Assembly: GCA_009702525.1 (NCBI GenBank)
Contig: WLHW01000033.1
Coordinates: 1-12,673, forward strand
DNA length: 12,673 bases
Origin: Actinomycetota bacterium
Lineage (GTDB): Bacteria; Actinomycetota; Actinomycetes; Nanopelagicales; Nanopelagicaceae
Direction: 5' to 3'
In this document: piece by piece, positions 1-7,055 of the stretch
Layout: each line of letters starts with the position of its first letter
How positions within the stretch are numbered: position 1 is the first letter of the stretch
The notes under the pieces: generated by a model
Seen by the model: the letters and a program-made list of their open reading frames with translations, nothing else
What the model was told of the DNA's origin: nothing
Databases searched by the model: none
Translations under genes and position numbers: made by a program

Positions 1-330
1 ATCGACCATTTCTAGTCCGCGCTCTACTTCGCCACCGAAATCGGCGTGGCCTGGTGTATCAATAATGTTAACAATTGTGTCTCCGCGCTTAACTGCGGTG
101 TTCTTAGCAAGAATCGTAATTCCCTTTTCACGCTCAAGATCCATTGAATCCATCATGCGCTCTTGGCCTTCGCCCTGCTTCTTATATGCAGCAAATGCAC
201 CCGACTGCCACAACATCGCATCAACTAATGTTGTTTTACCGTGGTCAACGTGAGCGATGATCGCAACGTTACGTAAGTTCTCGCGCTTTTTAAGCGGCAG
301 GTCTTTAAGGTGCTCTTGAATCTTGGCCAC
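1..330 (-). CDS. typA: TypA/BipA translational GTPase, N-terminal part (cut by window edge)
   Basis: Translating the minus strand from the GTG at 330-328 gives 110 residues that run off the left edge. Visible GTPase motifs are G1 AHVDHGKTT (residues 26-34), a switch-I segment REKGITI (67-73) and G3 DTPGH (91-95). The RNVAIIAHVDHGKTTLVDAML context and the GGEVERGLEMVD continuation are characteristic of TypA/BipA, an EF-G-like ribosome-binding GTPase involved in stress and low-temperature ribosome assembly; LepA and EF-G differ around these motifs. The GTG start is supported by AGGAG at 341-345, ten bases upstream. The protein starts about 17 residues earlier than I recall for E. coli BipA, a modest N-terminal extension. 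It lies downstream of mmsA on the same strand, but a 150-bp gap with its own promoter-like hexamer suggests separate transcription. Confidence 0.95.
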   Translation of the reverse strand, partial: MAKIQEHLKDLPLKKRENLRNVAIIAHVDHGKTTLVDAMLWQSGAFAAYKKQGEGQERMMDSMDLEREKGITILAKNTAVKRGDTIVNIIDTPGHADFGGEVERGLEMVD

Positions 331-427
331 GAAAACTACTCTCCTAAGGAAGCCAGCCGTTATCAGGCCTTGCTTCTATCCAACGATTGGGGTATTTCTG
401 AGGCCAAGTCACCGGCCGCACGTGGTT

Positions 428-433
428 ATTCTA
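428..433 (-). promoter_or_regulatory. Candidate -10 element for typA
   Basis: Read on the minus strand, this is TAGAAT, a good TANNNT -10 match. It lies in the 150-bp gap between the mmsA stop and the typA GTG, and would give a leader of about 90 nt ending in the AGGAG ribosome binding site. No convincing -35 is visible at 17-18 bp. Nothing else in the gap looks like a gene. No hairpin followed by a T-run marks the end of mmsA. Confidence 0.4.
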
Positions 434-454
434 CCTTTGGCAGTGGATATGGAC

Positions 455-477
455 TAATCAGCGCTTAATTCAGCGCA
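455..477. repeat. Short imperfect tandem repeat between mmsA and typA
   Basis: On the plus strand TAATCAGCGC is followed at once by a near copy, TAATTCAGCGC. The same bases can form a 5-bp stem (GCGCT with AGCGC, six-base loop) just after the mmsA stop. There is no T-tract, so I do not call it an intrinsic terminator. It may be a degenerate duplication without function. Confidence 0.3.
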
Positions 478-480
478 CTT

Positions 481-1965
481 TTAATCGTTTTGAGGAAAAC
501 CTAAGTTGATTCCACCGTGACTTGGATCTAACCAGCGACTAGTAACAACTTTGCCGCGAGTAAAGAAGTGAACGCCTTCGGTGCCATGTGCATGTGAGTC
601 ACCGAACAATGAGTTCTTCCATCCACCAAATGAGTAATAGGCCATTGGAACTGGAATCGGAACGTTGATACCGACCATGCCAACCTCTACCTCATTTTGA
701 TAACGGCGAGCTGCGCCGCCATCGTTAGTAAAGATTGCAGTTCCATTGCCGTACTCATGACTATTAACGAGGGCTAGAGCGGCCTCGTATGAATCGACGC
801 GAATCACACTTAACACGGGACCAAAGATCTCTTCCTTATATATAGACATATCTGGAGTGACATTGTCGAACAAAGTAGGCCCTAGCCAAAAACCATCTCC
901 GGCAATCTCTAGCGCGCGACCATCGACAACAAGAGTTGCACCAGCCTTAGCGCCCGCTTCAATGTATGAAGCAACTTTGTCGCGGTGAACTTGAGTAACT
1001 AATGGACCCATATCGACGCCTTGAGTTCCATCGCCTGTTTTAATGTTTGCCATGCGCGATTTGATACGTGCAACAAGTGCGCTAGCAATTGGTTCTACGG
1101 CAACGATCGCAGAGATAGCCATGCAGCGCTCACCCGCTGAGCCAAAGCCTGCGTTAATTGCGGCATCGGCAGCGAGTTCTAAATCAGCATCGGGCAAAAC
1201 CACCATATGATTTTTTGCGCCGCCCAATGCTTGAACGCGCTTACCCGTTTTAGTTCCGGTCTCATATACATAACGTGCAATAGGAGTAGAGCCAACAAAT
1301 GAAACTGATTTAATTCCGGGATGAGTTAGTAATGCATCAACGGCAACTTTGTCACCATGAACTACATTGAAAACTCCATCAGGTAATCCAGCTTCTTTCC
1401 ATAACTGAGCCATGAACATAGTGGCGCTGGGATCTTTTTCAGATGGCTTAACAACGACTGTGTTGCCGCATGCGATTGCAACTGGGAAGAACCACATAGG
1501 TACCATCGCTGGAAAGTTAAATGGAGAGATAATTGCAACAGGTCCTAAAGCTTGGCGGATTGAGTACACATCTACGCCAGTTGAAACTTCTTCAGAGAAT
1601 CCACCTTTAAGTAAATGTGGAATTCCGCAGGCAAATTCAACAACTTCTAGACCACGAGTAACTTCTCCGGCAGCATCGCTCAAAACTTTTCCATGTTCGT
1701 CAGTAATCAGTGCGGCGATTTTTTCTTTATTTTGTTGAACAAGTTCGCGGAAGGCAAATAAAACTTGAGTGCGCTTGGTGAGCGAACTATGGCGCCAGGT
1801 TGTAAAAGCAGCCGTTGCAGCATCCACTGCCAGGTCAACGGTTGCGGCATCTGCAAAGGCAACGTTGCCGGTTATGTGACCCGTTGCTGGATTGAAAATA
1901 TCCCCACTTCGCTCTGACTTCATAGTAGATGGGGCGCCGTTGATCCAATGTGTTATCTGCTTCAT
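481..1965 (-). CDS. mmsA: CoA-acylating methylmalonate/malonate-semialdehyde dehydrogenase
   Basis: A complete 494-residue member of the aldehyde dehydrogenase superfamily. It oxidises methylmalonate semialdehyde or malonate semialdehyde to propionyl-CoA or acetyl-CoA with loss of CO2, using NAD+ and CoA. Visible landmarks are the oxyanion Asn150 in SPFNFP, Lys173 in VVKPSE, the catalytic Cys281 in FGSAGERCMAIS, and EEIFGPVLSV (378-387). The usual general-base Glu of hydrolytic ALDHs is absent: the local motif is LGGAKNH (247-253). This is the signature of the MmsA/IolA subfamily, which releases an acyl-CoA rather than an acid. The length is normal for the family. Start: ATG at 1965-1963, with no Shine-Dalgarno but a -10-like TAGATT ending six bases upstream, which fits a leaderless mRNA. 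It is divergent from an omega-amino-acid aminotransferase, whose product could be its substrate; this suggests beta-alanine or related catabolism. The substrate itself cannot be read from sequence. Confidence 0.93.
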   Translation of the reverse strand: MKQITHWINGAPSTMKSERSGDIFNPATGHITGNVAFADAATVDLAVDAATAAFTTWRHSSLTKRTQVLFAFRELVQQNKEKIAALITDEHGKVLSDAAGEVTRGLEVVEFACGIPHLLKGGFSEEVSTGVDVYSIRQALGPVAIISPFNFPAMVPMWFFPVAIACGNTVVVKPSEKDPSATMFMAQLWKEAGLPDGVFNVVHGDKVAVDALLTHPGIKSVSFVGSTPIARYVYETGTKTGKRVQALGGAKNHMVVLPDADLELAADAAINAGFGSAGERCMAISAIVAVEPIASALVARIKSRMANIKTGDGTQGVDMGPLVTQVHRDKVASYIEAGAKAGATLVVDGRALEIAGDGFWLGPTLFDNVTPDMSIYKEEIFGPVLSVIRVDSYEAALALVNSHEYGNGTAIFTNDGGAARRYQNEVEVGMVGINVPIPVPMAYYSFGGWKNSLFGDSHAHGTEGVHFFTRGKVVTSRWLDPSHGGINLGFPQND

Positions 1966-1977
1966 AGCCGCAATCTA
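1966..1977 (-). promoter_or_regulatory. Leaderless-type promoter of mmsA
   Basis: On the minus strand, TAGATT (1972-1977) is followed by exactly six bases and then the mmsA ATG. That places the expected transcription start on the A of the start codon. No purine-rich ribosome binding site precedes the ATG, which supports leaderless translation. This is inferred from spacing only. Confidence 0.5.
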
Positions 1978-2025
1978 CTTCAGGGGTTAGGATGGCGCTA
2001 ATTCCTATCAATGACGTAAGGGTTA

Positions 2026-2037
2026 GAGGCTATTTTC
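2026..2037 (+). promoter_or_regulatory. Possible leaderless-type promoter of the aminotransferase gene
   Basis: GAGGCT (2026-2031) is followed by six bases and the ATG at 2038. It keeps the two most conserved -10 positions (A2 and T6). The same bases contain AGAGG, which could act as a weak ribosome binding site, so leadered initiation cannot be excluded. TAGGAT at 1988-1993 is a second -10 candidate that would give a leader of about 38 nt. The whole divergent spacer with mmsA is 72 bp. Confidence 0.3.
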
Positions 2038-3390
2038 ATGAATTCACCAGTAAACGATCCAGCTAAGCAAGCCGCCGTTAGCGCTGCAGACCATCAGTAC
2101 GTTTTTCACTCATGGTCAGCCCAAGGTGCAATTAGTCCACTGCCTGTAGCTAGTGGTTCAGGATCATATTTTTGGGATCATGAAGGGAAGACGTACTTAG
2201 ATTTTTCATCGCAATTAGTTTTTACAAATATCGGCCATCAACATCCCACAGTCATTAAGGCGATTCAAGCCCAAGCCGAAGTTCTAACGACTATTGCACC
2301 ACAACATGCAAATGATGCACGTAATGAAGCGGCTCAACGTATTGTCGAATTAGCCGGTGATCATTTTGCTAAAATATTTTTCACAAATGCAGGCGCTGAT
2401 GCAATTGAAAATGCGATTCGCATGGCACGCATGCACACACATAAGCACAAAGTCTTATCTACATATCGTTCTTATCACGGCAATACAGGGGCTGCGATTA
2501 ATGCCACAGGAGACCCTCGTAGATTCCCAAATGAGTTTGCCTTTGGTCACGTGCACTTCTTTGGACCTTATCTTTATCGCACGGCTTTCTGGGCACAGAG
2601 CGAAGAAGAAGAGTGCAAGCGTGCATTGGAATATTTAGAGCAGACAATTATTTTTGAAGGTCCAAATACTATTGCCGCAATTTTAATCGAATCGGTTCCT
2701 GGTACGGCTGGAGTCTTAATGCCACCTAAGGGCTACTTAGAAGGCGTCCGTGTGCTGTGCGATAAGTACAAGATTATGTGGATTGCCGATGAAGTCATGT
2801 CAGGCTTTGGCCGCACTGGAAAATGGTTTGCGTATCAACACAGTTCTGTAGTCCCAGACCTAATCACTTTTGCTAAGGGTGTTACATCGGGTTATATCCA
2901 GCTCGGCGGCGTAGTTATTAGTCAGGACATAGCTAAGACTTTTGATGAAAAAGTATTTGCGGGCGGACTTACATACATGGGTCATCCATTGGCGTGTGCA
3001 ACTGCAGTTGCAACCATCGATGTCATGAAAGAAGAGAAGATGTTAGAGAACGCGACCATGATTGGTGAAACAATCTTGGGCCCAGGCCTGGTCGAGTTAG
3101 CTAAAAAGCACAAAGTTATTGGTGATATTCGCGGTGCTGGTGTGTTCTGGGGCGTTGATATGGTCAGTGATCGTGCAACGCGCGAACCGCTTGCACCCTA
3201 TGGCGCATCCAGTCCAGCGATGAATGAATTAGTAGCGGCCTGTAAGAAGTTTGGCCTGATGCCATTTAATAACTTCAACCGCATTCACTTGTGCCCACCC
3301 TGCAATATCTCTGTCGACGATGCTAAAAAAGGCCTTGAGATTCTAGATAAGGCATTGGGCGAAATCGCTCACTACTACACGGGGCAATAA
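2038..3390 (+). CDS. Class III PLP aminotransferase (beta-alanine/taurine:pyruvate type)
   Basis: A complete 450-residue fold-type I, subgroup III aminotransferase acting in the cytoplasm. Features in order: NAGADAIENAIRMAR (117-131) for cofactor phosphate binding; Y146-H147, which stacks on the PLP ring; DEVMSGFGRTG (251-261), with D251 contacting the pyridine nitrogen; the Schiff-base lysine K280 in FAKGVTSGY; and GGLTYMGHPLAC (309-320). The N-terminal stretch with YVFHSWSAQG, and APQHANDARNEAA at 87-99, resemble actinobacterial proteins annotated as taurine- or beta-alanine-pyruvate aminotransferases more than ornithine or GABA enzymes. This is from memory and not searched. Divergence from mmsA suggests that the product is malonate semialdehyde (from beta-alanine) or a related semialdehyde. 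The end of the gene is one base from the ychF stop on the other strand. Confidence 0.88.
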   Translation: MNSPVNDPAKQAAVSAADHQYVFHSWSAQGAISPLPVASGSGSYFWDHEGKTYLDFSSQLVFTNIGHQHPTVIKAIQAQAEVLTTIAPQHANDARNEAAQRIVELAGDHFAKIFFTNAGADAIENAIRMARMHTHKHKVLSTYRSYHGNTGAAINATGDPRRFPNEFAFGHVHFFGPYLYRTAFWAQSEEEECKRALEYLEQTIIFEGPNTIAAILIESVPGTAGVLMPPKGYLEGVRVLCDKYKIMWIADEVMSGFGRTGKWFAYQHSSVVPDLITFAKGVTSGYIQLGGVVISQDIAKTFDEKVFAGGLTYMGHPLACATAVATIDVMKEEKMLENATMIGETILGPGLVELAKKHKVIGDIRGAGVFWGVDMVSDRATREPLAPYGASSPAMNELVAACKKFGLMPFNNFNRIHLCPPCNISVDDAKKGLEILDKALGEIAHYYTGQ

Positions 3391-3391
3391 A

Positions 3392-4465
3392 TTAAACGTT
3401 GAACCTAAATTCAACGACATCACCATCGTGCATAACGTAGTCCTTGCCTTCCATACGCACTTTGCCTTTAGCTTTAGCTTCAGCCATTGATCCCGCTGCG
3501 ATTAAATCATCAAAACTAACGATTTCAGCTTTAATAAAACCTTTTTGGAAATCGGTATGAATAACACCGGCGGCCATTGGCGCAGTGTCACCTTTGTGAA
3601 TAGTCCATGCACGAACCTCTTTTGGTCCGGCAGTTAAATATGTCTGTAAACCAAGTGTGCGAAAACCAACGTGGGCTAGCGTTGCAAGACCTGGCTCATC
3701 AAGCCCAATCGACTGCAAAAGCTCTAACGCATCTTCATCGCTGAGTTCGGCTAGTTCGGCCTCGGTCTTAGCATCTAAAAAGATTGCTTCAGCTGGTGCA
3801 ACTAAGGCCGCTAACTTTGTACGCAAATCGCCATCGCTTAATTCGCCAGCATCAACGTTAAAGACATAGAGAAATGGTTTGGCAGTCAGCAGTTGTAGCT
3901 CGGCAACAAGTGAGAGATCGACTTTGCTGCTCGATAAAGGCTTGCCGGCGTTCAGAACAGCTTCGGCCTCTTTAACTGCATCGACAACGTGTTGGCGATC
4001 TTTATTAACGCGGGCCTCTTTTTCAAGACGTGGCAGCGCTTTTTCAATTGTCTGTAAATCGGCGAGCGCTAATTCGGTATTGATGATCTCCATGTCACTT
4101 GCTGGATCAACGCGACCTTCTACGTGAATAACATCGTCATCGTTAAACACTCGAATAACTTGGCAGATTGCATCAGTCTCGCGGATATTGGCCAAGAACT
4201 TATTGCCAAGTCCGGCTCCCTCTGATGCACCTTTAACGATTCCGGCGATATCGACGAAAGAGACAACAGCTGGCAGTAGCGTTTGCGAACCCACGATCTC
4301 GGCTAATGCGGCCAAGCGGGTATCTGGCACACCTACAACTCCCACATTGGGCTCGATAGTGGCAAAGGGATAGTTAGCGGCCAAGACATTGTTCTTCGTC
4401 AGGGCGTTAAAGAGGGTGGACTTACCCACATTGGGCATGCCGACGATTCCGATTGAAAGACTCAT
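3392..4465 (-). CDS. ychF: Ribosome-binding P-loop ATPase YchF (OLA1 family)
   Basis: A complete 357-residue Obg-related nucleotidase, a family that prefers ATP and binds ribosomes and is linked to the oxidative stress response. The sequence shows G1 GMPNVGKST (9-17), the switch region NYPFATIEPN (31-40), G3 DIAGIVKGASEGAGLGNKFL (72-91), a helical insert (about 125-175), the G4 region YVFNVDAGEL (200-209) and a C-terminal TGS domain (about 275-357). The family G4 motif is usually NxxE; here it reads N203-V-D-A206, so the Glu is replaced. The start fits the family N-terminus exactly. No Shine-Dalgarno precedes the ATG. The nearest promoter-like hexamer is TAGGCT at 4475-4480, nine bases upstream, compatible with a very short or absent leader. 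It is divergent from rmuC across 51 bp. Confidence 0.97.
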   Translation of the reverse strand: MSLSIGIVGMPNVGKSTLFNALTKNNVLAANYPFATIEPNVGVVGVPDTRLAALAEIVGSQTLLPAVVSFVDIAGIVKGASEGAGLGNKFLANIRETDAICQVIRVFNDDDVIHVEGRVDPASDMEIINTELALADLQTIEKALPRLEKEARVNKDRQHVVDAVKEAEAVLNAGKPLSSSKVDLSLVAELQLLTAKPFLYVFNVDAGELSDGDLRTKLAALVAPAEAIFLDAKTEAELAELSDEDALELLQSIGLDEPGLATLAHVGFRTLGLQTYLTAGPKEVRAWTIHKGDTAPMAAGVIHTDFQKGFIKAEIVSFDDLIAAGSMAEAKAKGKVRMEGKDYVMHDGDVVEFRFNV

Positions 4466-4480
4466 AGGCGGTAGAGCCTA
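4466..4480 (-). promoter_or_regulatory. Candidate -10 element of ychF with very short leader
   Basis: The minus strand reads TAGGCT (4475-4480), the same hexamer as upstream of xseA. It lies nine bases before the ATG and there is no ribosome binding site between. The leader would be zero to three bases long. Confidence 0.35.
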
Positions 4481-4504
4481 CGCGCAAATGTCAGTGCAAA
4501 CTGC

Positions 4505-4516
4505 CACGATAGGCCC
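4505..4516 (+). promoter_or_regulatory. Weak leaderless-type promoter of rmuC
   Basis: CACGAT (4505-4510) is followed by six bases and the rmuC ATG at 4517. It keeps A2 and T6 of the -10 consensus but not T1. No Shine-Dalgarno is visible. It is called mainly because the spacing matches the other divergent starts in this window. Confidence 0.25.
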
Positions 4517-5671
4517 ATGCCCGCATACGTAGTGACTCTTCTAATAGGCCTGATCGCTGGAGCAGCAGTTGGTTACCTGCTGCGCGCCGTTAAATCTGGC
4601 AGCGCTGTGGCCGACCGTGCCTTACTCGATGATTACAAAGCTCAGCTTGCCGCCGAGCGGGGCAAAACAGAGTCGGCCGTTAAGTTAAATGCCGAACTCG
4701 TTGCTATGAAAGATTCCGTGAACAAACTATCCACGCAGGCTGCTGAAGCTAATCGAATTCGCACTGAGGCCGAGGCAAAGTTAGAGACAACAATTAATGA
4801 GATGCGCCGTGCATCTGAATCGATCTTTGATGAGACTAAAAAGATTGCCGGTGCATTAAGCAACAATCAAGTCCGTGGAAAGTTTGGTGAGGCACAGTTA
4901 GAGCTCTTGCTGCAAGGTGCGGGTCTGCGTGAAGGCCATGAATACAGCCGGCAGCGATCTACTACCGATGCCGACTCATCGGGAATTCCAGATATCACGG
5001 TGAATATGCCCGGTGGAAGTTCGATCTTTATCGACTCAAAATTTCCCTTCGATCGTTTTCTGGAGGCCTTTGGAACCGACGTGCAATCAGAGCGCGATGA
5101 GTTCTTCAAACAGCACACCGATGATTTGCTCAAGCACGTTCAAGCACTTGCTAAGCGCGGGTATCACAAGTCAGCGGGTTCACCAGACTTTGTTGTTCTC
5201 TTCGTTCCCTTTGAAACTTTGTTATCAGAGGCGCTTCGTATCGATCCTAACTTCCTTGAAAAAGCCTTCAAAGTAGGCGTGACCGTTGCAACTCCAACCT
5301 CGATGATGGCTTTGCTGCGCACAATTGGCTTTATCTTTACGCGCAATAAGTTAGCTGAAAATGCCGATGAGATTCAAAAAGTTGCCAGCACATTTTTAAA
5401 GAACATCACATTGCTACACACCAAGATTGTTGCTGTAGGTAAAGCGATTACTTCAACCGCCAAAGCCTATGAAGATCTTGTGCCAACGGCTGAAAAAACT
5501 GTACTTAGTCCAGCTCGAAGAATTCATAACTTGGGTGTATCCGGTGATAAAGATAAACTAGCCATTGAATATCCAGAGGCACCTGGTGCGGTTCGCGAGC
5601 TCAACAATGTAGAGCTCGCAGCTGATGATGATTTTATTGATGTTGAAGAGATTAGCGATGGAGATAGATAG
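4517..5671 (+). CDS. rmuC: RmuC-family DNA recombination/nuclease-like protein
   Basis: A 384-residue protein with the standard RmuC plan. An N-terminal membrane anchor (about 3-22, AYVVTLLIGLIAGAAVGYLL) is followed by a long charged helical, probably coiled-coil, stretch (35-110). The RmuC domain spans about 118-340 and has GKFGEAQLE (121-129), PDI (158-160), IDSKFPFDRF (172-181) and VLFVPFE (227-233). The D159...D173-x-K175 pattern resembles a PD-(D/E)xK nuclease core. The family was named for limiting recombination at inverted repeats in E. coli; its biochemical role is poorly defined. The acidic C-terminal tail (370-384) is predicted to be disordered. It is divergent from ychF, and its TAG abuts the ATG of the next membrane gene, so the two are probably co-transcribed and translationally coupled. 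Both may act at the membrane; that link is inference. Confidence 0.93.
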   Translation: MPAYVVTLLIGLIAGAAVGYLLRAVKSGSAVADRALLDDYKAQLAAERGKTESAVKLNAELVAMKDSVNKLSTQAAEANRIRTEAEAKLETTINEMRRASESIFDETKKIAGALSNNQVRGKFGEAQLELLLQGAGLREGHEYSRQRSTTDADSSGIPDITVNMPGGSSIFIDSKFPFDRFLEAFGTDVQSERDEFFKQHTDDLLKHVQALAKRGYHKSAGSPDFVVLFVPFETLLSEALRIDPNFLEKAFKVGVTVATPTSMMALLRTIGFIFTRNKLAENADEIQKVASTFLKNITLLHTKIVAVGKAITSTAKAYEDLVPTAEKTVLSPARRIHNLGVSGDKDKLAIEYPEAPGAVRELNNVELAADDDFIDVEEISDGDR

Positions 5672-6085
5672 ATGAGCGCACTTAAGCAGATCGCACTTGC
5701 TGGACCCGGTTTAAAGAAGCAGGGAATCGTTGTTGTACAAGTTTTTCTCATCGGCCTCTTCACCTTTGTTGAATTAACTCTGCGCAGCGGTGTTGGAATA
5801 CTTACTGGCCTGGCACTGCTTGTCGCATTTTTCGGTGGAATTCGTTGTGGCCGTCCAGGTACAACCTATGTCGCAGTCGTCACTCCACCTTTAGCTTTTG
5901 CAGCTATTGCCGGTTTCTGGATTCTGATTCTCGATAGCTTTAGACCATCACGTGTTGGAATCGACTTTATTGCCGCCCTTGCCAGTGAAGCGCCATTTCT
6001 TATTATCGGTGCGCTCTATGGTTGGTATATTTTTCTTAATGCGCGAGCTAAAAACAAGCCATCTAAAGCCCGTCGCACTGACTAA
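5672..6085 (+). CDS. Small four-helix membrane protein, DUF6542-like
   Basis: A 137-residue hydrophobic protein of unknown function. Likely membrane helices are at about 19-37, 39-57, 66-88 and 97-123. The tail (124-137) is strongly basic, so both ends probably face the cytoplasm. I see no catalytic motif. Position next to ispH and ychF, size and topology match the small membrane proteins called DUF6542 that I recall between these genes in other actinobacteria (the Rv1111c position in Mycobacterium). The family assignment rests on context and memory, not a search. Its ATG directly follows the rmuC TAG, with GGAG at 5660-5663 inside rmuC as ribosome binding site. Its stop codon touches the ispH stop codon on the opposite strand. 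Confidence 0.8.
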   Translation: MSALKQIALAGPGLKKQGIVVVQVFLIGLFTFVELTLRSGVGILTGLALLVAFFGGIRCGRPGTTYVAVVTPPLAFAAIAGFWILILDSFRPSRVGIDFIAALASEAPFLIIGALYGWYIFLNARAKNKPSKARRTD

Positions 6086-7042
6086 TTAAACCTTGCCCGC
6101 AGCTTTCAAATCTTTGCGTAGCTCAGGTGGAAGTGAGAAGAGTAAAGACTCTTTCATCGCCGTGACCGTTTCTACATCGCCAAAACCACGCTCAGCTAAC
6201 CAGGTCAACACATCTTCTACCAAGATCTCAGGTACCGATGCTCCACTGGTTAAGCCAATAGTTTCAACGTTGTCTAACCACTGTTCTTGAATCTCGCTCG
6301 CGTAATCAACTAAGTGCGATGCCTTGGCTCCATACTCAAGTGCAACTTCAGCTAAGCGCACTGAGTTTGAAGAGTTAAGTGAGCCAACCACTATGACTAA
6401 GTCGGCCTTGGCCGAGATAGCTTTGATCGCCTCTTGACGATTTTGTGTGGCATAACAAATATCATCACTTGGCGGATCTTGAATATCTGGAAAGCGCTCT
6501 TTCAAAATTGCAACGGCAGACAAGGTCTCATCCACACTCAATGTTGTCTGGGATAACCAGACTAATTTTTTGCCCGGAGTTGGAATTACGGTACGCGCAC
6601 CATCTAGACCATCGATCACTCGAACCTTATCCAGCGCCTCACCGGCAGTGCCCTCAACCTCTTCATGGCCATGGTGACCGATCAATAAAATCTCAGCATC
6701 TTCGGTAGCAAATCGGCGGACTTCATTGTGAACCTTGGTCACAAGCGGACAGGTTGCATCGATAGTTTTCAAACTGCGCGTTGCCGCTTCGGCGTGAACG
6801 CTGGGTGCAACACCGTGAGCAGAAAAAACTACGGTCTTGCCTTCTGGAACGTCATCGGTCTCATCGACAAATATCGCGCCTCTAGCTTCAAGGCTAGCCA
6901 CAACATGAACGTTATGCACGATCTGCTTGCGAACATAAACTGGTGCACCGTAGAGCTCAAGTGCTTTCTCAACGGTTACAACTGCGCGATCGACTCCTGC
7001 GCAATATCCGCGAGGCGCAGCCAGCAGAACTCTCTTAGCCAT
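6086..7042 (-). CDS. ispH: 4-hydroxy-3-methylbut-2-enyl diphosphate reductase (IspH/LytB)
   Basis: A complete 318-residue enzyme for the last step of the MEP isoprenoid pathway: reductive dehydroxylation of HMBPP to IPP and DMAPP on a [4Fe-4S] cluster. Cluster ligands are Cys14 (RGYCAGVDRAV), Cys98 (ATCPLVTKVH) and Cys196 (DICYATQNRQEA). Substrate contacts match the family: H43 region (IVHNVHVV), H76 (SAHGV), H126 and E128 in GHHGHEEVEGT, T166-T167 in SQTTLS, and the SSNSVRLAEV run (224-233). The length is normal. It would supply precursors for the cis-prenyl transferase at the right end of the window. The ATG has no Shine-Dalgarno but sits six bases after TAGACT, a leaderless layout. It is divergent from xseA and convergent with the DUF6542-like gene. 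Confidence 0.98.
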   Translation of the reverse strand: MAKRVLLAAPRGYCAGVDRAVVTVEKALELYGAPVYVRKQIVHNVHVVASLEARGAIFVDETDDVPEGKTVVFSAHGVAPSVHAEAATRSLKTIDATCPLVTKVHNEVRRFATEDAEILLIGHHGHEEVEGTAGEALDKVRVIDGLDGARTVIPTPGKKLVWLSQTTLSVDETLSAVAILKERFPDIQDPPSDDICYATQNRQEAIKAISAKADLVIVVGSLNSSNSVRLAEVALEYGAKASHLVDYASEIQEQWLDNVETIGLTSGASVPEILVEDVLTWLAERGFGDVETVTAMKESLLFSLPPELRKDLKAAGKV

Positions 7043-7054
7043 GGGGTGAGTCTA
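7043..7054 (-). promoter_or_regulatory. Leaderless-type promoter of ispH
   Basis: The minus strand reads TAGACT (7049-7054), then six bases, then the ispH ATG. Only one base (7055) separates this -10 from the opposing -10 of xseA, so RNA polymerase should not be able to occupy both at once. Confidence 0.6.
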
Positions 7055-7055
7055 T

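Noticed and set aside
455..480. Intrinsic terminator after mmsA
   Set aside because: Only a 5-bp stem and no T-run; better described as a small imperfect repeat.
1412..1738. 108-residue frame antisense to mmsA
   Set aside because: It covers the conserved ALDH core on the other strand, and its translation resembles nothing recognisable.
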